DNA of 64,000 bases. Origin: Paracoccus isoporae. Its GTDB lineage: Bacteria; Pseudomonadota; Alphaproteobacteria; Rhodobacterales; Rhodobacteraceae. Below the pieces are notes generated by a model, which was not told the DNA's origin, did no database searches, and was given only the letters and a program-made list of their open reading frames with translations. Location of the stretch: contig NZ_FNAH01000001.1 in NCBI RefSeq assembly GCF_900101865.1, forward strand, positions 186,001 through 250,000, written 5' to 3'. Below are positions 54,056 through 63,654 of this stretch, one piece after another. How positions within the stretch are numbered: the first letter of the stretch is position 1; the number at the start of each line of letters is the position of its first letter. Position numbers and translations under genes: made by a program.

Positions 54056-55378
54056 TTACTCGGCAGGATGGGTGGTTTTGCCGTAATGCGCGGCGAAGTC
54101 TTCCTCGATCGTCTCCGGCATCGGATCCGGCTTCTCGATGATTCCCAGAAGCGGCAGGATGATCAGGAAATAGGCGAACCAGTAGGCCGAGCCCGCCAGG
54201 GCGATATACGGATAGATCCCCTCTGCCGGCATGGCGCCGACCCACATCAGGATCACGAAGTCGATGCAGAGCAGCCAGAACCACCACTTGAACAGCGGAC
54301 GGAACCGGCCGGACCGCACCCGGCTGGTGTCCAGCCACGGCACGAGCGCCATGACCAGGATCGCGCCAAACATGGCGATCACGCCGAAGAACTTCGCGTC
54401 GATGATCCCGAAGGAGATGAAGTTGACCAGTTGCACCACCCAGACATCGGCGGTGAAGGCGCGCAGGATCGCGTAGAAGGGCAGGAAATACCATTCCGGC
54501 ACGATATGCTCCGGCGTCGCCAGCGGGTTCGCCTCGATATAGTTGTCGGGGTGGCCCAGATAGTTGGGCATGAACCCGACCACGGCGAAGAAGATCACCA
54601 GGATCACCGCAAGCGCGAACAGATCCTTGATGACGAAATAGGGCCAGAAGGGCAGCGTGTCCTTCTCGGCTTCCTCTTTCGAGCCGCGGCGCACCTCGAT
54701 GCCCGTGGGGTTGTTGTTCCCGGTCGAATGGAAAGCCCAGATATGGACGATCACCAGCCCGGCAATGATGAAGGGCAGCAGGTAATGCAGCGAGAAGAAG
54801 CGGTTCAGCGTGGCATTGTCCACCGCCGGCCCGCCAAGCAGCCATTCCTGGATGCTCGGCCCGATGCCGGGGATGGCGCCGAACAGCCCGGTGATGACCG
54901 TGGCCCCCCAGAACGACATCTGACCCCAGGGCAGCACATAGCCCATGAAGGCCGTGCCCATCATCATCAGGTAGATCAGCATCCCGATGATCCAGGTCAC
55001 CTCGCGCGGCGCCTTGTAGGAGCCGTAGAACAAGCCGCGGAAGATGTGCAGATAGACGGCAAAGAAGAACAGCGAGGCCCCGTTCATGTGCAGATAGCGG
55101 ATCATGTGACCGCCATTCACGTTGCGCATGATATGCTCGATGCTGTTGAACGCCATGTCGACATGCGGCGTGTAATGCATCGCCAGGATGATCCCGGTGA
55201 CGATCTGCAACACCAGGCAGAAAGCCAGAACGATGCCCCAGATCCACATCCAGTTGAGGTTCTTGGGCGTCGGGATGAACAGCGTGTCATAGACGATCCC
55301 GGCCACCGGCAGGCGGCGATGCAGCCAGCGCTCGAAACCGGTCTTGGGTTCGTAATGGTCGTGCGGAATACCGGACAT
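54056..55378 (-). CDS. petB: Cytochrome b of the bc1 complex
   Basis: The integral quinol-oxidising subunit with two b haems. At 440 residues it has eight predicted transmembrane helices. Haem-ligating His residues are in [27 protein letters not shown] and in [23 protein letters not shown]. The PEWY motif of the Qo site is [17 protein letters not shown], and [18 protein letters not shown] is the cd1-helix segment. petA is 11 bp upstream, petC 11 bp downstream. Confidence 0.98.
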   Translation of the reverse strand: MSGIPHDHYEPKTGFERWLHRRLPVAGIVYDTLFIPTPKNLNWMWIWGIVLAFCLVLQIVTGIILAMHYTPHVDMAFNSIEHIMRNVNGGHMIRYLHMNGASLFFFAVYLHIFRGLFYGSYKAPREVTWIIGMLIYLMMMGTAFMGYVLPWGQMSFWGATVITGLFGAIPGIGPSIQEWLLGGPAVDNATLNRFFSLHYLLPFIIAGLVIVHIWAFHSTGNNNPTGIEVRRGSKEEAEKDTLPFWPYFVIKDLFALAVILVIFFAVVGFMPNYLGHPDNYIEANPLATPEHIVPEWYFLPFYAILRAFTADVWVVQLVNFISFGIIDAKFFGVIAMFGAILVMALVPWLDTSRVRSGRFRPLFKWWFWLLCIDFVILMWVGAMPAEGIYPYIALAGSAYWFAYFLIILPLLGIIEKPDPMPETIEEDFAAHYGKTTHPAE

Positions 55379-55389
55379 GTCGCGCCTCC

Positions 55390-55953
55390 TCAGCCGAGTT
55401 GCAGGGTCGAGTCGTCGACGAAGGACGCGACGGGGATGTCCATGTTGCGCGGCGCGGGGCCGCGGCGGATGCGGCCGGCCGTGTCGTAATGGCTGCCGTG
55501 GCAGGGGCAGAACCAGCCGCCGAAATCGCCCGCGCCATCGCCGATCGGCACGCAGCCCAGATGGGTGCACACGCCGATCTGGACCAGCCATTCCCCGGCC
55601 TCGTCCAGCGTGCGGTTCTCATCAGTGGCCGGCTCCTGGCCGGTGAGGTTGGCGTTCTGCGCCACCGGGTCGATCAGATCGGAGACATCGACGGCACGCC
55701 CGGCCTCGATTTCTTCGGGAGAGCGGCGGCGGATGAACACGGGCTTGCCCAGCCATTTGACGGTCAGCTGCGTGCCGGTATCGACCCCGCTGATATCGAC
55801 CATGATCGAGGACAGCGCCTGAACATCGGCCGAGGGGTTCATCTGGTTGATCAGGGTCCAGGCGGCGGCACCCGTCGCGACCGCTCCGGCCCCGGCGGTG
55901 GCGTAGAAGAGGAAATCCCTCCGCGTGCCTTCGTGTTCTTCAGCGTGGGTCAC
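55390..55953 (-). CDS. petA: Ubiquinol-cytochrome c reductase iron-sulfur (Rieske) subunit
   Basis: The 187-residue Rieske protein. A twin-arginine motif ([23 protein letters not shown]) precedes the single N-terminal membrane anchor, consistent with Tat insertion. The [2Fe-2S] ligands are Cys129 and His131 (CTHLGC) and Cys149 and His152 (CPCHG); Cys134 and Cys151 are placed for the stabilising disulfide. It heads the petABC operon, whose promoter must lie in 55954-56197. Confidence 0.98.
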   Translation of the reverse strand: MTHAEEHEGTRRDFLFYATAGAGAVATGAAAWTLINQMNPSADVQALSSIMVDISGVDTGTQLTVKWLGKPVFIRRRSPEEIEAGRAVDVSDLIDPVAQNANLTGQEPATDENRTLDEAGEWLVQIGVCTHLGCVPIGDGAGDFGGWFCPCHGSHYDTAGRIRRGPAPRNMDIPVASFVDDSTLQLG

Positions 55954-56197
55954 GGCTTATCTCCGGTTCAGGCCCGCGCGCGCGGACCAGCATGTTGTAT
56001 CGGGCCGCTTGAATCGCGGCCTCGGCGTGCTCATCTCTAGCGATCAAATTCCTGCCAGTCCAGCCGGGCAACCACGTGTAAACCGGGCAAATCGGCGCAA
56101 CTGTGATGTTTTCGCCTTCGCCGCGGCGGGCGGTTGCGACATTGCGTCGCATCCTGGTCCCGGAACGGCATCCATCCGCCCCGCCCGGCCCGCCGGA

Positions 56198-56995
56198 TCA
56201 CCCGCGCAGCATCCGCCGCAGCACCCGTTCCAGCTTTTCGGCCCCCAGCGGCGCCATCTGCTTGGTGTGGTCATGGCTGATCGACTCGTCGCTCATCCCC
56301 GCACCCATATTGGTGATGACCGAGATCGCCGCACAGCGCAGCCCCAGGAACCGGCCCAGGATGATCTCCGGCACGGTGGACATGCCCACCGCATCCATTC
56401 CCAGCACCCGCGCCGCCCGGATCTCGGCCGGGGTTTCGAAGCTGGGACCAGAGAACCAGCCATACACCCCTTCGGGCAGTTCAACCCCTTCCGCCGCTGC
56501 CGCCCCCTTCAGCGCGGCGCGCATCTCGGGGTCATGCGCTTCGGTCATCGGCACGAAACGCCCATCCGTCGCCTCACCGATCAGCGGGTTGGTCCCGGCA
56601 AAGGCGATATGATCGCTCAGCAGCATCAGCCCGCCCGGCGCCAGATCGGCATTCACCGCCCCGGCGGCGTTGGTCAGGATCAGCCGCTCCGCCCCCAACC
56701 CCGCCAGCACCTCCAGCGGCAGGCGCATCGCATCGGCCCGCCCGCTCTCATAGTAATGCGACCGCCCGCCGAACACGGCGACGCGCCGCCCCTCAAGCTC
56801 ACCGATCACAAGCTGCGGCACATGGCCCGAGACCCCGGCATGGGGAAATCCCGGCAGATCGTCATATGGGATCGCCACCCCCGCCACCGCCTGCGACAGA
56901 TGGCCCAGCCCCGAGCCGAGGATCAGCCCGTAGTCCGGCGCCGCCTCCCCCGCACGCTCGCGGATCAGCGCAACCAGATCAGCGCTCTTTGACAT
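56198..56995 (-). CDS. Purine nucleoside phosphorylase (trimeric class)
   Basis: Phosphorolyses purine nucleosides to base and ribose 1-phosphate. The 265 residues show the PNP class II pattern: GLILGSGLGHLSQAV (phosphate loop), GRSHYYESG (the phosphate-binding His), LTNAAGAVNADLAPGGLMLLSDHI, and the substrate site YGWFSGPSFETPAEIRAARVLGMDAVGMSTVPEI. Its start overlaps the end of the upstream permease gene by 17 bp. Together with the transporter this makes a nucleoside import-and-salvage operon. Confidence 0.94.
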   Translation of the reverse strand: MSKSADLVALIRERAGEAAPDYGLILGSGLGHLSQAVAGVAIPYDDLPGFPHAGVSGHVPQLVIGELEGRRVAVFGGRSHYYESGRADAMRLPLEVLAGLGAERLILTNAAGAVNADLAPGGLMLLSDHIAFAGTNPLIGEATDGRFVPMTEAHDPEMRAALKGAAAAEGVELPEGVYGWFSGPSFETPAEIRAARVLGMDAVGMSTVPEIILGRFLGLRCAAISVITNMGAGMSDESISHDHTKQMAPLGAEKLERVLRRMLRG

Positions 56996-57944
56996 AAGGC
57001 TCTCCCCCCGCGCGCGGCGGAATGGCCCGGCCGACGAACCCGGCCAGGATGATGACGGTCAGGATATAGGGCAGCGCGTTCATGAACATGGACGGCACGG
57101 TGATGATGCCCAGATCAATGCTCGGGAATCGCCCGGCAATCGCCTCCAGCAACCCGAACAGGAAAGTGGCGAACAGCGCCCCCCAGGGCCGCCATTTGGC
57201 AAAGATCAGCGCGGCAAGCGCGATGAAGCCGCGCCCCGCCGTCATCTCCTTGACGAAGCCGGCCCCCAGCCCGGTCGCCAGATAGGCCCCGGCCAGCCCG
57301 CACAGCACTCCGCAGATCCCGATCGCAACATAGCGCAGCCGGGTGACAGACACCCCCGCCGTATCGACCGAGGCGGGGTTTTCCCCCACCGCGCGCAGCC
57401 GCAGACCGAAGCGGGTGCGGAACAGCAGCCACCAGGTCAGCGGCACGCACAGGAACGCCACATAGACCAGGATCGAATGGCCCGAGATCAGATCGGCATA
57501 GATCGGCCCGATCACCGGCACCGGCTCCAGCGTCTCGGCAAAGGGCAGCCGGATCGCCCCGAACCGCCCGCCCCCGGTCAGCGACGGCGTCCGCCCGCCA
57601 AGCGCAAAGATCTTCTGCCCCAGCAGAACCGTCAGCCCCGAGGCCAGGAAATTGATCGCCACCCCCGAAATCAACTGGTTGCCCCGGAAGGTGATCGAGG
57701 CCAGACCGTGGACCAGCGACAGCATCAGCGACCCCGCGATCCCGGCGAGCAAGCCCAGCCAGACCGAGCCGGTCAGCGCCGCCACCGCCGCGGCAGAGAA
57801 CGCCGCCATCAGCATCTTGCCCTCAAGCCCGATATCGAACACGCCCGAGCGTTCCGAATACAGCCCCGCCAGACAGGCCAGCAGCAAGGGCGTCATCAGC
57901 CGCACGGCAGAATCGAGGATCTGGATGATGGTGTTGATATCCAT
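56979..57944 (-). CDS. BMP-type nucleoside ABC transporter permease 2
   Basis: A 321-residue permease of the BPD_transp_2 family with 8-9 transmembrane helices. LLLACLAGLYSERSGVFDIGLEGKMLMAAF and TFRGNQLISGVAINFLASGLTVLLG are characteristic of the YufQ/NupQ-like subunit, and LRAVGENPASVDTAGVSVTRLRY is the cytoplasmic coupling loop. It starts one base inside the stop of the first permease gene (TGATG) and overlaps the PNP gene. Confidence 0.92.
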   Translation of the reverse strand: MDINTIIQILDSAVRLMTPLLLACLAGLYSERSGVFDIGLEGKMLMAAFSAAAVAALTGSVWLGLLAGIAGSLMLSLVHGLASITFRGNQLISGVAINFLASGLTVLLGQKIFALGGRTPSLTGGGRFGAIRLPFAETLEPVPVIGPIYADLISGHSILVYVAFLCVPLTWWLLFRTRFGLRLRAVGENPASVDTAGVSVTRLRYVAIGICGVLCGLAGAYLATGLGAGFVKEMTAGRGFIALAALIFAKWRPWGALFATFLFGLLEAIAGRFPSIDLGIITVPSMFMNALPYILTVIILAGFVGRAIPPRAGGEPYVKER

Positions 57945-59041
57945 CACGCATCCCCCCGCTTGCGGCGGGCGACGAAGAACGCCTCCAGCGGCGCGCGCAC
58001 CATGTTGTCGAGCGCGCCGGTGAACAGGATGACGAGCGCCTGAATGACGATGATGAGCTCGCGCGGAATGCTGGTCCAAAGCGCCAGCTCGCCCCCACCC
58101 TGATAGAGGAACCCGAACAGAAGCGCGGCCAGCAGCACGCCCACCGGATGGTTGCGCCCCATCAGCGCCACCGCAATGCCGATGAAGCCCGCCCCCTCGA
58201 CATTGTTCAGCACCAGCCGCTCGGCCTCGCCCATCACGTTGTTCGTGGCCATCATCCCGGCCAGCCCGCCGGAAATCAGCATGGCGATGACGGTCACCCG
58301 CACCGGCGATATCCCGGCATAGCGCGCCGCGGTCTCGGAGCGGCCAAGCGCGCGGATCTCATAGCCCAGCTTGCTGCGCCAGATCAGCGCCCAGACCGCG
58401 ACACAGGCCAGAAGGGCGACAAAGAAGGTCACATTCACCGGCGTATGCGTGCCCCATTCGATGCCAAGCGCCGCGAACATGTCGGTGATCTTCGGCAGAT
58501 GGGTGGCCTCGGGAAAATTGGCCGAGGCCGGGTCCATGCTGCCCACCGGACGCAGCCAGTTCACAAGGGCCCAGTTCAAAAGCGCCGCGGCGATGAAATT
58601 GAACATGATCGTGGTGATGACGATATGGCTGCCCCGCTTGGCCTGCAGCACCGCCGGGATGAACGCCCAGGCCGCGCCGAAGGCCGCCGCACCCAGCGAT
58701 GCGGCGATCAGCGCCAGCGACCAATGCGTCCAGGGAATGAACAGGCACATGATGGCCACCCCCAGACCGCCCAGACCCGCCTGCCCCTCGCCGCCGATAT
58801 TGAACAGGCTCGCGTGATAGGCGACGGCCACGGCCAGCCCGGTAAAGATGAAATTCGTGGTGTAATAAAGCGTGAACCCCCAGCCATAGCTGGAGCCGAG
58901 CGCACCTGTCACCATCGTCTTCAGCGCCTCCCACGGGCTTTCCCCGATGGCGAGGATCACCAGTGCGGAAATCGCGAAGGCCAGCACCAGCGAGATCAGC
59001 GGCGTCAGGATCACATCCGCCCATTTCGGCATCTTGTCCAT
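57944..59041 (-). CDS. BMP-type nucleoside ABC transporter permease 1
   Basis: A 365-residue permease of the YufP/NupP-like type, with an N-terminal helix (VILTPLISLVLAFAISALVIL) and a further eight or so helices. LFNIGGEGQAGLGGLGVAIMCLFI, AKRGSHIVITTIMFNFIAAALLNW and the coupling loop IRALGRSETAARYAGISPVRV match the family. It directly follows the ATPase gene with no gap. Confidence 0.92.
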   Translation of the reverse strand: MDKMPKWADVILTPLISLVLAFAISALVILAIGESPWEALKTMVTGALGSSYGWGFTLYYTTNFIFTGLAVAVAYHASLFNIGGEGQAGLGGLGVAIMCLFIPWTHWSLALIAASLGAAAFGAAWAFIPAVLQAKRGSHIVITTIMFNFIAAALLNWALVNWLRPVGSMDPASANFPEATHLPKITDMFAALGIEWGTHTPVNVTFFVALLACVAVWALIWRSKLGYEIRALGRSETAARYAGISPVRVTVIAMLISGGLAGMMATNNVMGEAERLVLNNVEGAGFIGIAVALMGRNHPVGVLLAALLFGFLYQGGGELALWTSIPRELIIVIQALVILFTGALDNMVRAPLEAFFVARRKRGDA

Positions 59042-60718
59042 TCAGTGGCCCCCCTCGGGCCGGGGTGTCGCCTCATCGGGCCGGTCGACGGGATGGCTGT
59101 GTTCGGGCGGAATGCCGTCTTCGTCCCGCGCATTCTCGGTATCGGTGACACCGGCCATCAGCAGCCCCAGCTCGCCGGGCGTGGTGGTCGCGGCCTGACG
59201 CTCGCCCATGATGAGCCCGTCAAACATCACCAGAATCCGGTCGCTGAGCGACATGATCTCGTCCAGTTCCACACTGACCAGCAACACCGCCTTGCCGGCA
59301 TCGCGCAACTCCACGATGCGCTTATGGATGAACTCGATCGCGCCAATGTCGACACCGCGCGTCGGCTGCCCGATCAGAAGCAGATCGGGGTTCCGTTCCA
59401 CCTCGCGGGCCACGACGATCTTCTGCTGGTTCCCGCCCGAGAAATTCCGCGCCGCCAGATCCGGGTTCGGCGGGCGCACGTCGAAGCGTTCGATCTTGGC
59501 CTCGGCATCGCGGCGGATCGCGGCGCGGTCCATGAACACGCCCCGGCCGTATTCCGGCGCGTGGTGATAGCCGAAGGCGACGTTTTCCCAGGCCGCGAAA
59601 TCCATGATCAGCCCCTCATCCTGCCGATCCTCCGGCACATGGCCGATGCCGCGGGCCCGCCGCGTGGCGGCATCCGATTTCGTCCCGGTGAGATCGAGGC
59701 TGTGCCCGTTCATCACGACCTCGCCGCCGACCGTCGCGCCCTTCTCGGGGAAACCACCCAGCAATTCCAGCAATTGCGTCTGGCCATTGCCGCTCACCCC
59801 CGCGATCCCCACGATCTCGCCCTCGCGGATGTCGAAGCTGATCCCCCGGATCCGCTCCACCCCCTCATCATCGACAAGCCGCAGATCGCGGACCGACAGC
59901 ACCGTCTCGCCCGGCGCGGCGGGCTGCTTGTCGACCTCCATCAGCACCTTGCGGCCGACCATCAGCTCGGCCAGCTCCTCGGGCGAGGTCTCCGCCGTCG
60001 TGACACTCGCCACCATCTCGCCGCGCCGCATCACGCTGACCGTATCGGTGATCTCCATGATCTCGCGCAGCTTGTGGGTGATCAGGATGATCGTCTTGCC
60101 CTCATCGCGCAGCCCGCGCAGGATGCGGAACAGGTGATCGGCCTCGGCGGGCGTCAGCACACCCGTCGGCTCATCAAGGATCAATATATCGGCCTGGCGA
60201 TAGAGCGCCTTGAGGATCTCCACCCGCTGCTGATGGCCGACGGACAATTCCTCGATCACCTCGTCGGGATCGACCTGCAATTCATATTCCTCGGCCAGCT
60301 CGCGCAGCCTTGTCCGCGCCCGGGCCAGCGAAGGCCGCAGCATCGGCCCGTCCTCGGCGCCGAGGATGATATTCTCCAGCACGGTGAAATTCCGCACCAG
60401 CTTGAAATGCTGAAACACCATGCCGATCCCGGCGCGGATCGCGGTCATGGAATCGGTGATCTGGATCGCGCGCCCGTTCACCCGGATCTCGCCGCGATCG
60501 GGCTTGTAGAACCCGTAAAGGATCGACATCAGCGTCGATTTCCCGGCCCCGTTTTCCCCGATAATCCCGTGGATCGAGCCCTTGGCGACGGTCAGATCGA
60601 TATCCTTGTTGGCCTGAACCGGCCCGAAGGATTTGGAAATCCCGCTCAGCTCAATGGCCGGCGGGGCGGCATGGGGGGCCGAAACCGGCCCCCCGCCCAT
60701 CGTGTCGGCCGCCGGCAT
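59042..60718 (-). CDS. BMP-type nucleoside ABC transporter ATP-binding protein
   Basis: A 558-residue tandem ATPase. The first domain has a complete Walker A (IIGENGAGKSTLMSILYGF), signature LSVGHQQRVEILKAL and Walker B ILILDEPTGVLTPAEA. The second has a degenerate Walker A (IAGVSGNGQTQLLELLGG) and signature FSGGNQQKIVVAREV, the usual asymmetry of RbsA/YufO-type sugar and nucleoside ATPases. The ATG at 60718 overlaps the stop of the substrate-binding gene (TGATG); a TTG at 60721 is also in frame. Confidence 0.93.
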   Translation of the reverse strand: MPAADTMGGGPVSAPHAAPPAIELSGISKSFGPVQANKDIDLTVAKGSIHGIIGENGAGKSTLMSILYGFYKPDRGEIRVNGRAIQITDSMTAIRAGIGMVFQHFKLVRNFTVLENIILGAEDGPMLRPSLARARTRLRELAEEYELQVDPDEVIEELSVGHQQRVEILKALYRQADILILDEPTGVLTPAEADHLFRILRGLRDEGKTIILITHKLREIMEITDTVSVMRRGEMVASVTTAETSPEELAELMVGRKVLMEVDKQPAAPGETVLSVRDLRLVDDEGVERIRGISFDIREGEIVGIAGVSGNGQTQLLELLGGFPEKGATVGGEVVMNGHSLDLTGTKSDAATRRARGIGHVPEDRQDEGLIMDFAAWENVAFGYHHAPEYGRGVFMDRAAIRRDAEAKIERFDVRPPNPDLAARNFSGGNQQKIVVAREVERNPDLLLIGQPTRGVDIGAIEFIHKRIVELRDAGKAVLLVSVELDEIMSLSDRILVMFDGLIMGERQAATTTPGELGLLMAGVTDTENARDEDGIPPEHSHPVDRPDEATPRPEGGH

Positions 60719-61707
60719 CAATCCACCGGGCAGCTATTATCGGTCATGTAGTCATGCACCTCGATCTCGCCCGAGGCGATCTTTTCGCGCACCTGATCGA
60801 GCCCCGCCTGCATGTCCTCGGTCACCAGCTCGGCATTATTGTCGTCAATCGCGACGCTGACCCCGTCCGAGGCCACGTCCCAGACCTTGACCCCCGGCTC
60901 GACCGCCTCGCCGGCGGTGAAGGCGTCATAGACGGCATTGTCCACCCGCTTGACCACCGAGGTCAGAACCTGCCCCGGATGCAGATGGTTCTGGTTGCTG
61001 TCCACCCCGATCGACAGCACGCCCTCATCGGCGGCTGTCTGCAACACGCCGATCCCGGTGCCGCCCGCCGCGGCATAGATCACATCGGCGCCCTGCGAGA
61101 TCTGGGCGCGGGCCAGCTCGCCCCCGCGCACTGGATCGTTCCAGGCCGCGGGCGTGGTGCCGGTATAGTTGATCAGCACCTCGCCGTCGGGATTGGCGGC
61201 CAGGAAGCCCTGCCGATAGCCGCATTCGAACTTGTGGATCAGCGGAATGTCCATGCCGCCGATAAAGCCCACCGTGCCCGATTCCGAGGCCTGCGCGGCC
61301 ATGATCCCGGCCAGATAGGAGCCTTCGCCCTCGTTGAACACGTTGGACTGGACATTGGGCTGTTCGACCACCGAGTCGATGATCACGAAGCTGGTGTCGG
61401 GATAGTCGGGCGACACCTTGTTCAGCACCTCGCCGAAGGCAAAGCCGGTCATTACGATCGGGTTCGCGCCGCTCTGCGCCAGCCGCCGCAGCGCCTGCTC
61501 GCGCTGCGCCTCCGACTGCATTTCCAGCTCCTTATAGCTTCCGCCGGTCTCATCCGCCCAACGCTTGGCGCCCATATAGGCGGCCTCGTTGAAGGATTTG
61601 TCGAATTTTCCTCCCAGGTCGAAGATCAGCGCCGGCTCGGCCGACGCGGCTCCCGCCAGCAGGCCGAACGCAGCGGCCGAGGCGAGAAGGGTTTTGTGCA
61701 CCGTCAT
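60718..61707 (-). CDS. BMP-family nucleoside-binding protein
   Basis: The periplasmic receptor, 328 residues, of the Bmp/PnrA-like family. Signal peptide 1-23 (AGAASAEPA). Typical segments are LIFDLGGKFDKSFNEAAYMGAKRW, PIVMTGFAFGEVL, VGFIGGMDIPLIHKFECGYRQGF, VIYAAAGGTGIGVLQTAADEG and SIGVDSNQNHLHPGQVLTSVVKRVD. The first gene of the five-gene import/salvage operon; the final gene encodes PNP, which supports purine nucleosides as cargo. ATG 61707 follows AAGAGGTTGCC. Divergent from radC. Confidence 0.94.
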   Translation of the reverse strand: MTVHKTLLASAAAFGLLAGAASAEPALIFDLGGKFDKSFNEAAYMGAKRWADETGGSYKELEMQSEAQREQALRRLAQSGANPIVMTGFAFGEVLNKVSPDYPDTSFVIIDSVVEQPNVQSNVFNEGEGSYLAGIMAAQASESGTVGFIGGMDIPLIHKFECGYRQGFLAANPDGEVLINYTGTTPAAWNDPVRGGELARAQISQGADVIYAAAGGTGIGVLQTAADEGVLSIGVDSNQNHLHPGQVLTSVVKRVDNAVYDAFTAGEAVEPGVKVWDVASDGVSVAIDDNNAELVTEDMQAGLDQVREKIASGEIEVHDYMTDNSCPVD

Positions 61708-61884
61708 GGCAACCTCTTGTTTCACATGCGCAGGAGCTGCGCACCGATAGGGTCGAGTTTAGGGCGCAAGCCGGGTGCCCGGTCAAGGGACGTTTACGAT
61801 TATGACCTCAAGTCAGGGATCCGCGACCCGGTTGCGGGATTGCGCTTAACGCTTTCTTGACCGCGCGGCGCGCAAGCTGCTGGC

Positions 61885-62688
61885 ATGACGACGAATCGCG
61901 CCTTCGGGGAAGCGCCGCTTCCCCTGTTCGCCCCGGCAGAGGATGACGTGCAGCCAGCCGACGTCCCGGCCGGTGCGGGCGGGCCGGTCCCCGCGCCGGG
62001 CAGGCCCGGCCGCGCTCCGTCCTATCTCAGCGATCACCGCGCGCGGCTGCGCGAACGCTTCATGTCCGGCGGGGCGCAGGCGATGCCGGATTACGAATTG
62101 CTGGAGCTGGTGCTGTTCCGCGCCATCCCGCGCCAGGATGTGAAACCGCTGGCACGGCGGCTGATCGACCAGTTCGGGGATTTCGCGCGGGTGCTGTCCG
62201 CCCCGCAGGCGCGGCTGGAACAGACGGCCGGGGTCGGCCCGGCGGTGGTCACGGAACTCAAGCTGGTCGCGGCGGCGGCAGCGCGCATGGCCCGCGGCCG
62301 CGTGATCGGCCGGCCGGTCCTGTCCGGCTGGGACGCGCTGCTCGATTACTGTCATACCGCCATGGGCCATGAGACGACGGAGGAGTTTCGGGTGCTGTTT
62401 CTCGACCGAAAGAACGTGCTGATTGCGGACGAGGCACAGGGCCGCGGCACGGTCGATCACGTCCCCGTCTATCCGCGCGAGATCCTGCGCCGGGCGCTGG
62501 AACTCGGCGCGTCGGCGCTGATTCTGGTCCATAACCACCCGTCGGGCGATCCGACTCCGTCCCAGGCCGACATCGCCATGACCGCCCGCATCGCCACCGG
62601 GGCAGAGGTGATGGGCATCACCATACACGACCACCTCGTGATCGGTGCCGGGCGAGAGGTCAGCTTCCGCCGCGAAGGCCTGCTCTGA
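61885..62688 (+). CDS. radC: RadC family JAMM-domain protein
   Basis: A 267-residue RadC/UPF0758 protein. The C-terminal JAMM/MPN+ metalloprotease-like site is ALILVHNHPSGDPTPSQAD (residues ~212-230) with the upstream Glu in ETTEEFRVLFLDRKN. The N-terminal part includes a helix-hairpin-helix (PDYELLELVLFRAIPRQDVKPLARRL; QTAGVGPAVVTELKLV). About 45 residues at the N-terminus are Pro/Ala-rich and disordered. Despite its name a repair role is not firmly established. Confidence 0.94.
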   Translation: MTTNRAFGEAPLPLFAPAEDDVQPADVPAGAGGPVPAPGRPGRAPSYLSDHRARLRERFMSGGAQAMPDYELLELVLFRAIPRQDVKPLARRLIDQFGDFARVLSAPQARLEQTAGVGPAVVTELKLVAAAAARMARGRVIGRPVLSGWDALLDYCHTAMGHETTEEFRVLFLDRKNVLIADEAQGRGTVDHVPVYPREILRRALELGASALILVHNHPSGDPTPSQADIAMTARIATGAEVMGITIHDHLVIGAGREVSFRREGLL

Positions 62689-63278
62689 CAGGACCGGAGC
62701 CGCGACCGGACCCGGCAAGTCTGCCCAGTGCAGCCTTGCTCTCAGAACATGCCCCCGATCACGCCAACGGCACCGCCGACCCGCCGCGCGATCCCCCCGT
62801 CGCGCAAGCTGCAACCCGTGCCGCGATGTTGCACGCCACGGACCGTGCCTGTCGCCGCGCGCCCAATCAGGGCGCAGATATGTGCCACCTTCCTTGGCTC
62901 GCACCGGCATATTATCCTTGCACCGCGCGGAAGCCGAGATGTCCGCACCGATCCAGCACGGTGCACTCCACGGCCAAGGTCGCGGCCCAGATCCCGGCAT
63001 CACCCCACGCCCGCAGTTGCAGCCACGCTTCGCGCAGCCGTCCGGGCCCGGTCGCGGCCTGCCATCCGCCTCTCAGCGTGGCAACCCATCGCCGCCCACC
63101 GCACCCGCGCCTGCAATAGCCTGACAACAACCGCCCGGATGACCATCCGCATCGTCGCCATCCCCGTCCCTGCGGCCTCGGGTCGCACGAGCCCGCGCGT
63201 CCCGGCCGAATTGCGCGGTTGCGTCTCGCGCCGCTTCGTCGGACTATCCCATCGGTTGTGTTTGTCCGGGAGACCGAT
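62689..63278. other. 590-bp spacer between radC and the small lipoprotein gene
   Basis: No intact gene is supported on either strand; overlapping ORFs have biased, non-family sequence. Within it, the minus-strand stretch 62912-63090 looks like the C-terminal end of a decayed gene (see the separate entry). No repeat, terminator or RNA element was recognised. Confidence 0.5.
62912..63090 (-). pseudogene. Possible C-terminal remnant of an SUMF1/formylglycine-type gene
   Basis: The minus-strand frame ends LRGGW...LREAWLQLRAWGDAGIW...LGFRAVQG before a TAA stop. The order RGG-W, LR.A...R and a terminal GFRAV..G resembles the C-terminus of formylglycine-generating-enzyme (SUMF1) domains. Upstream the frame loses any resemblance, and the GN.WEW motif that should precede it is absent. 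Weak evidence: it may be chance in high-GC sequence. Confidence 0.2.
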
Positions 63279-63527
63279 TTGAGACTGTTCATTGCCCTGC
63301 CAGCCCTGCTCGCCCTGACCGCTTGCGGCGGCGGCTCCTCGACCCCGCGCCAGTCTGGCGCTTCGGCAGGCAACCTGCCGCTGACCCCCTCGGTGCTCTA
63401 TTGCCAGCGCAGCGGCGGAGAGGTGATCCCGGCCACCGCCGGCGGGCGCCGCGCCGATCTCTGCCGCCTGCCCGGCGGCCGCACGGTCCGTGCCGCCGAC
63501 CTGCTGAACAGCCACAACACACTCTGA
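63279..63527 (+). CDS. Small DUF333-like lipoprotein
   Basis: An 82-residue predicted lipoprotein. The TTG start at 63279 follows CGGGAGACC; the signal peptide (LRLFIALPALLALTAC) carries the lipobox LTAC at about residue 16. After a Ser/Gly linker, SVLYCQRSGGEVIPATAGGRRADLCRLPGGRTV follows, with the YC..GG...C.LP.G pattern of DUF333 (so-called putative hemolysin) domains, in short form. Function unknown. The upstream extension of the frame is rejected because it would bury the signal peptide. Confidence 0.7.
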   Translation: MRLFIALPALLALTACGGGSSTPRQSGASAGNLPLTPSVLYCQRSGGEVIPATAGGRRADLCRLPGGRTVRAADLLNSHNTL

Positions 63528-63561
63528 CCGGCCCCGTGCGCCGGGCCGTCGGCGCAACAGC

Positions 63562-63616
63562 GGTGCATCCTCGGTGTACAGGCTGTGTACGCGCGGTGCA
63601 CAGGCGGTGCGACGGA
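63562..63616 (+). repeat. Five tandem 11-bp units, array C
   Basis: Units start at 63562, 63573, 63584, 63595 and 63606: GGTGCATCCTC, GGTGTACAGGC, TGTGTACGCGC, GGTGCACAGGC, GGTGCGACGGA. Units 2-4 are nearly identical to those of array A. The downstream flank (TTTTCCAGCCATTGCTG, 63617-63633) matches that of array A, and CGAAACC matches array B. This copy sits between the ends of two converging genes, the lipoprotein gene and hflX. Confidence 0.85.
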
Positions 63617-63654
63617 TTTTCCAGCCATTGCTGCCCGAAACCGAGTGGCGCGGA

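Noticed and set aside
62742..62966. 74-codon minus-strand ORF ending in VGGAVGVIGGMF
   Set aside because: A glycine-zipper-like end caught the eye, but there is no signal peptide, ribosome-binding site or neighbour support.
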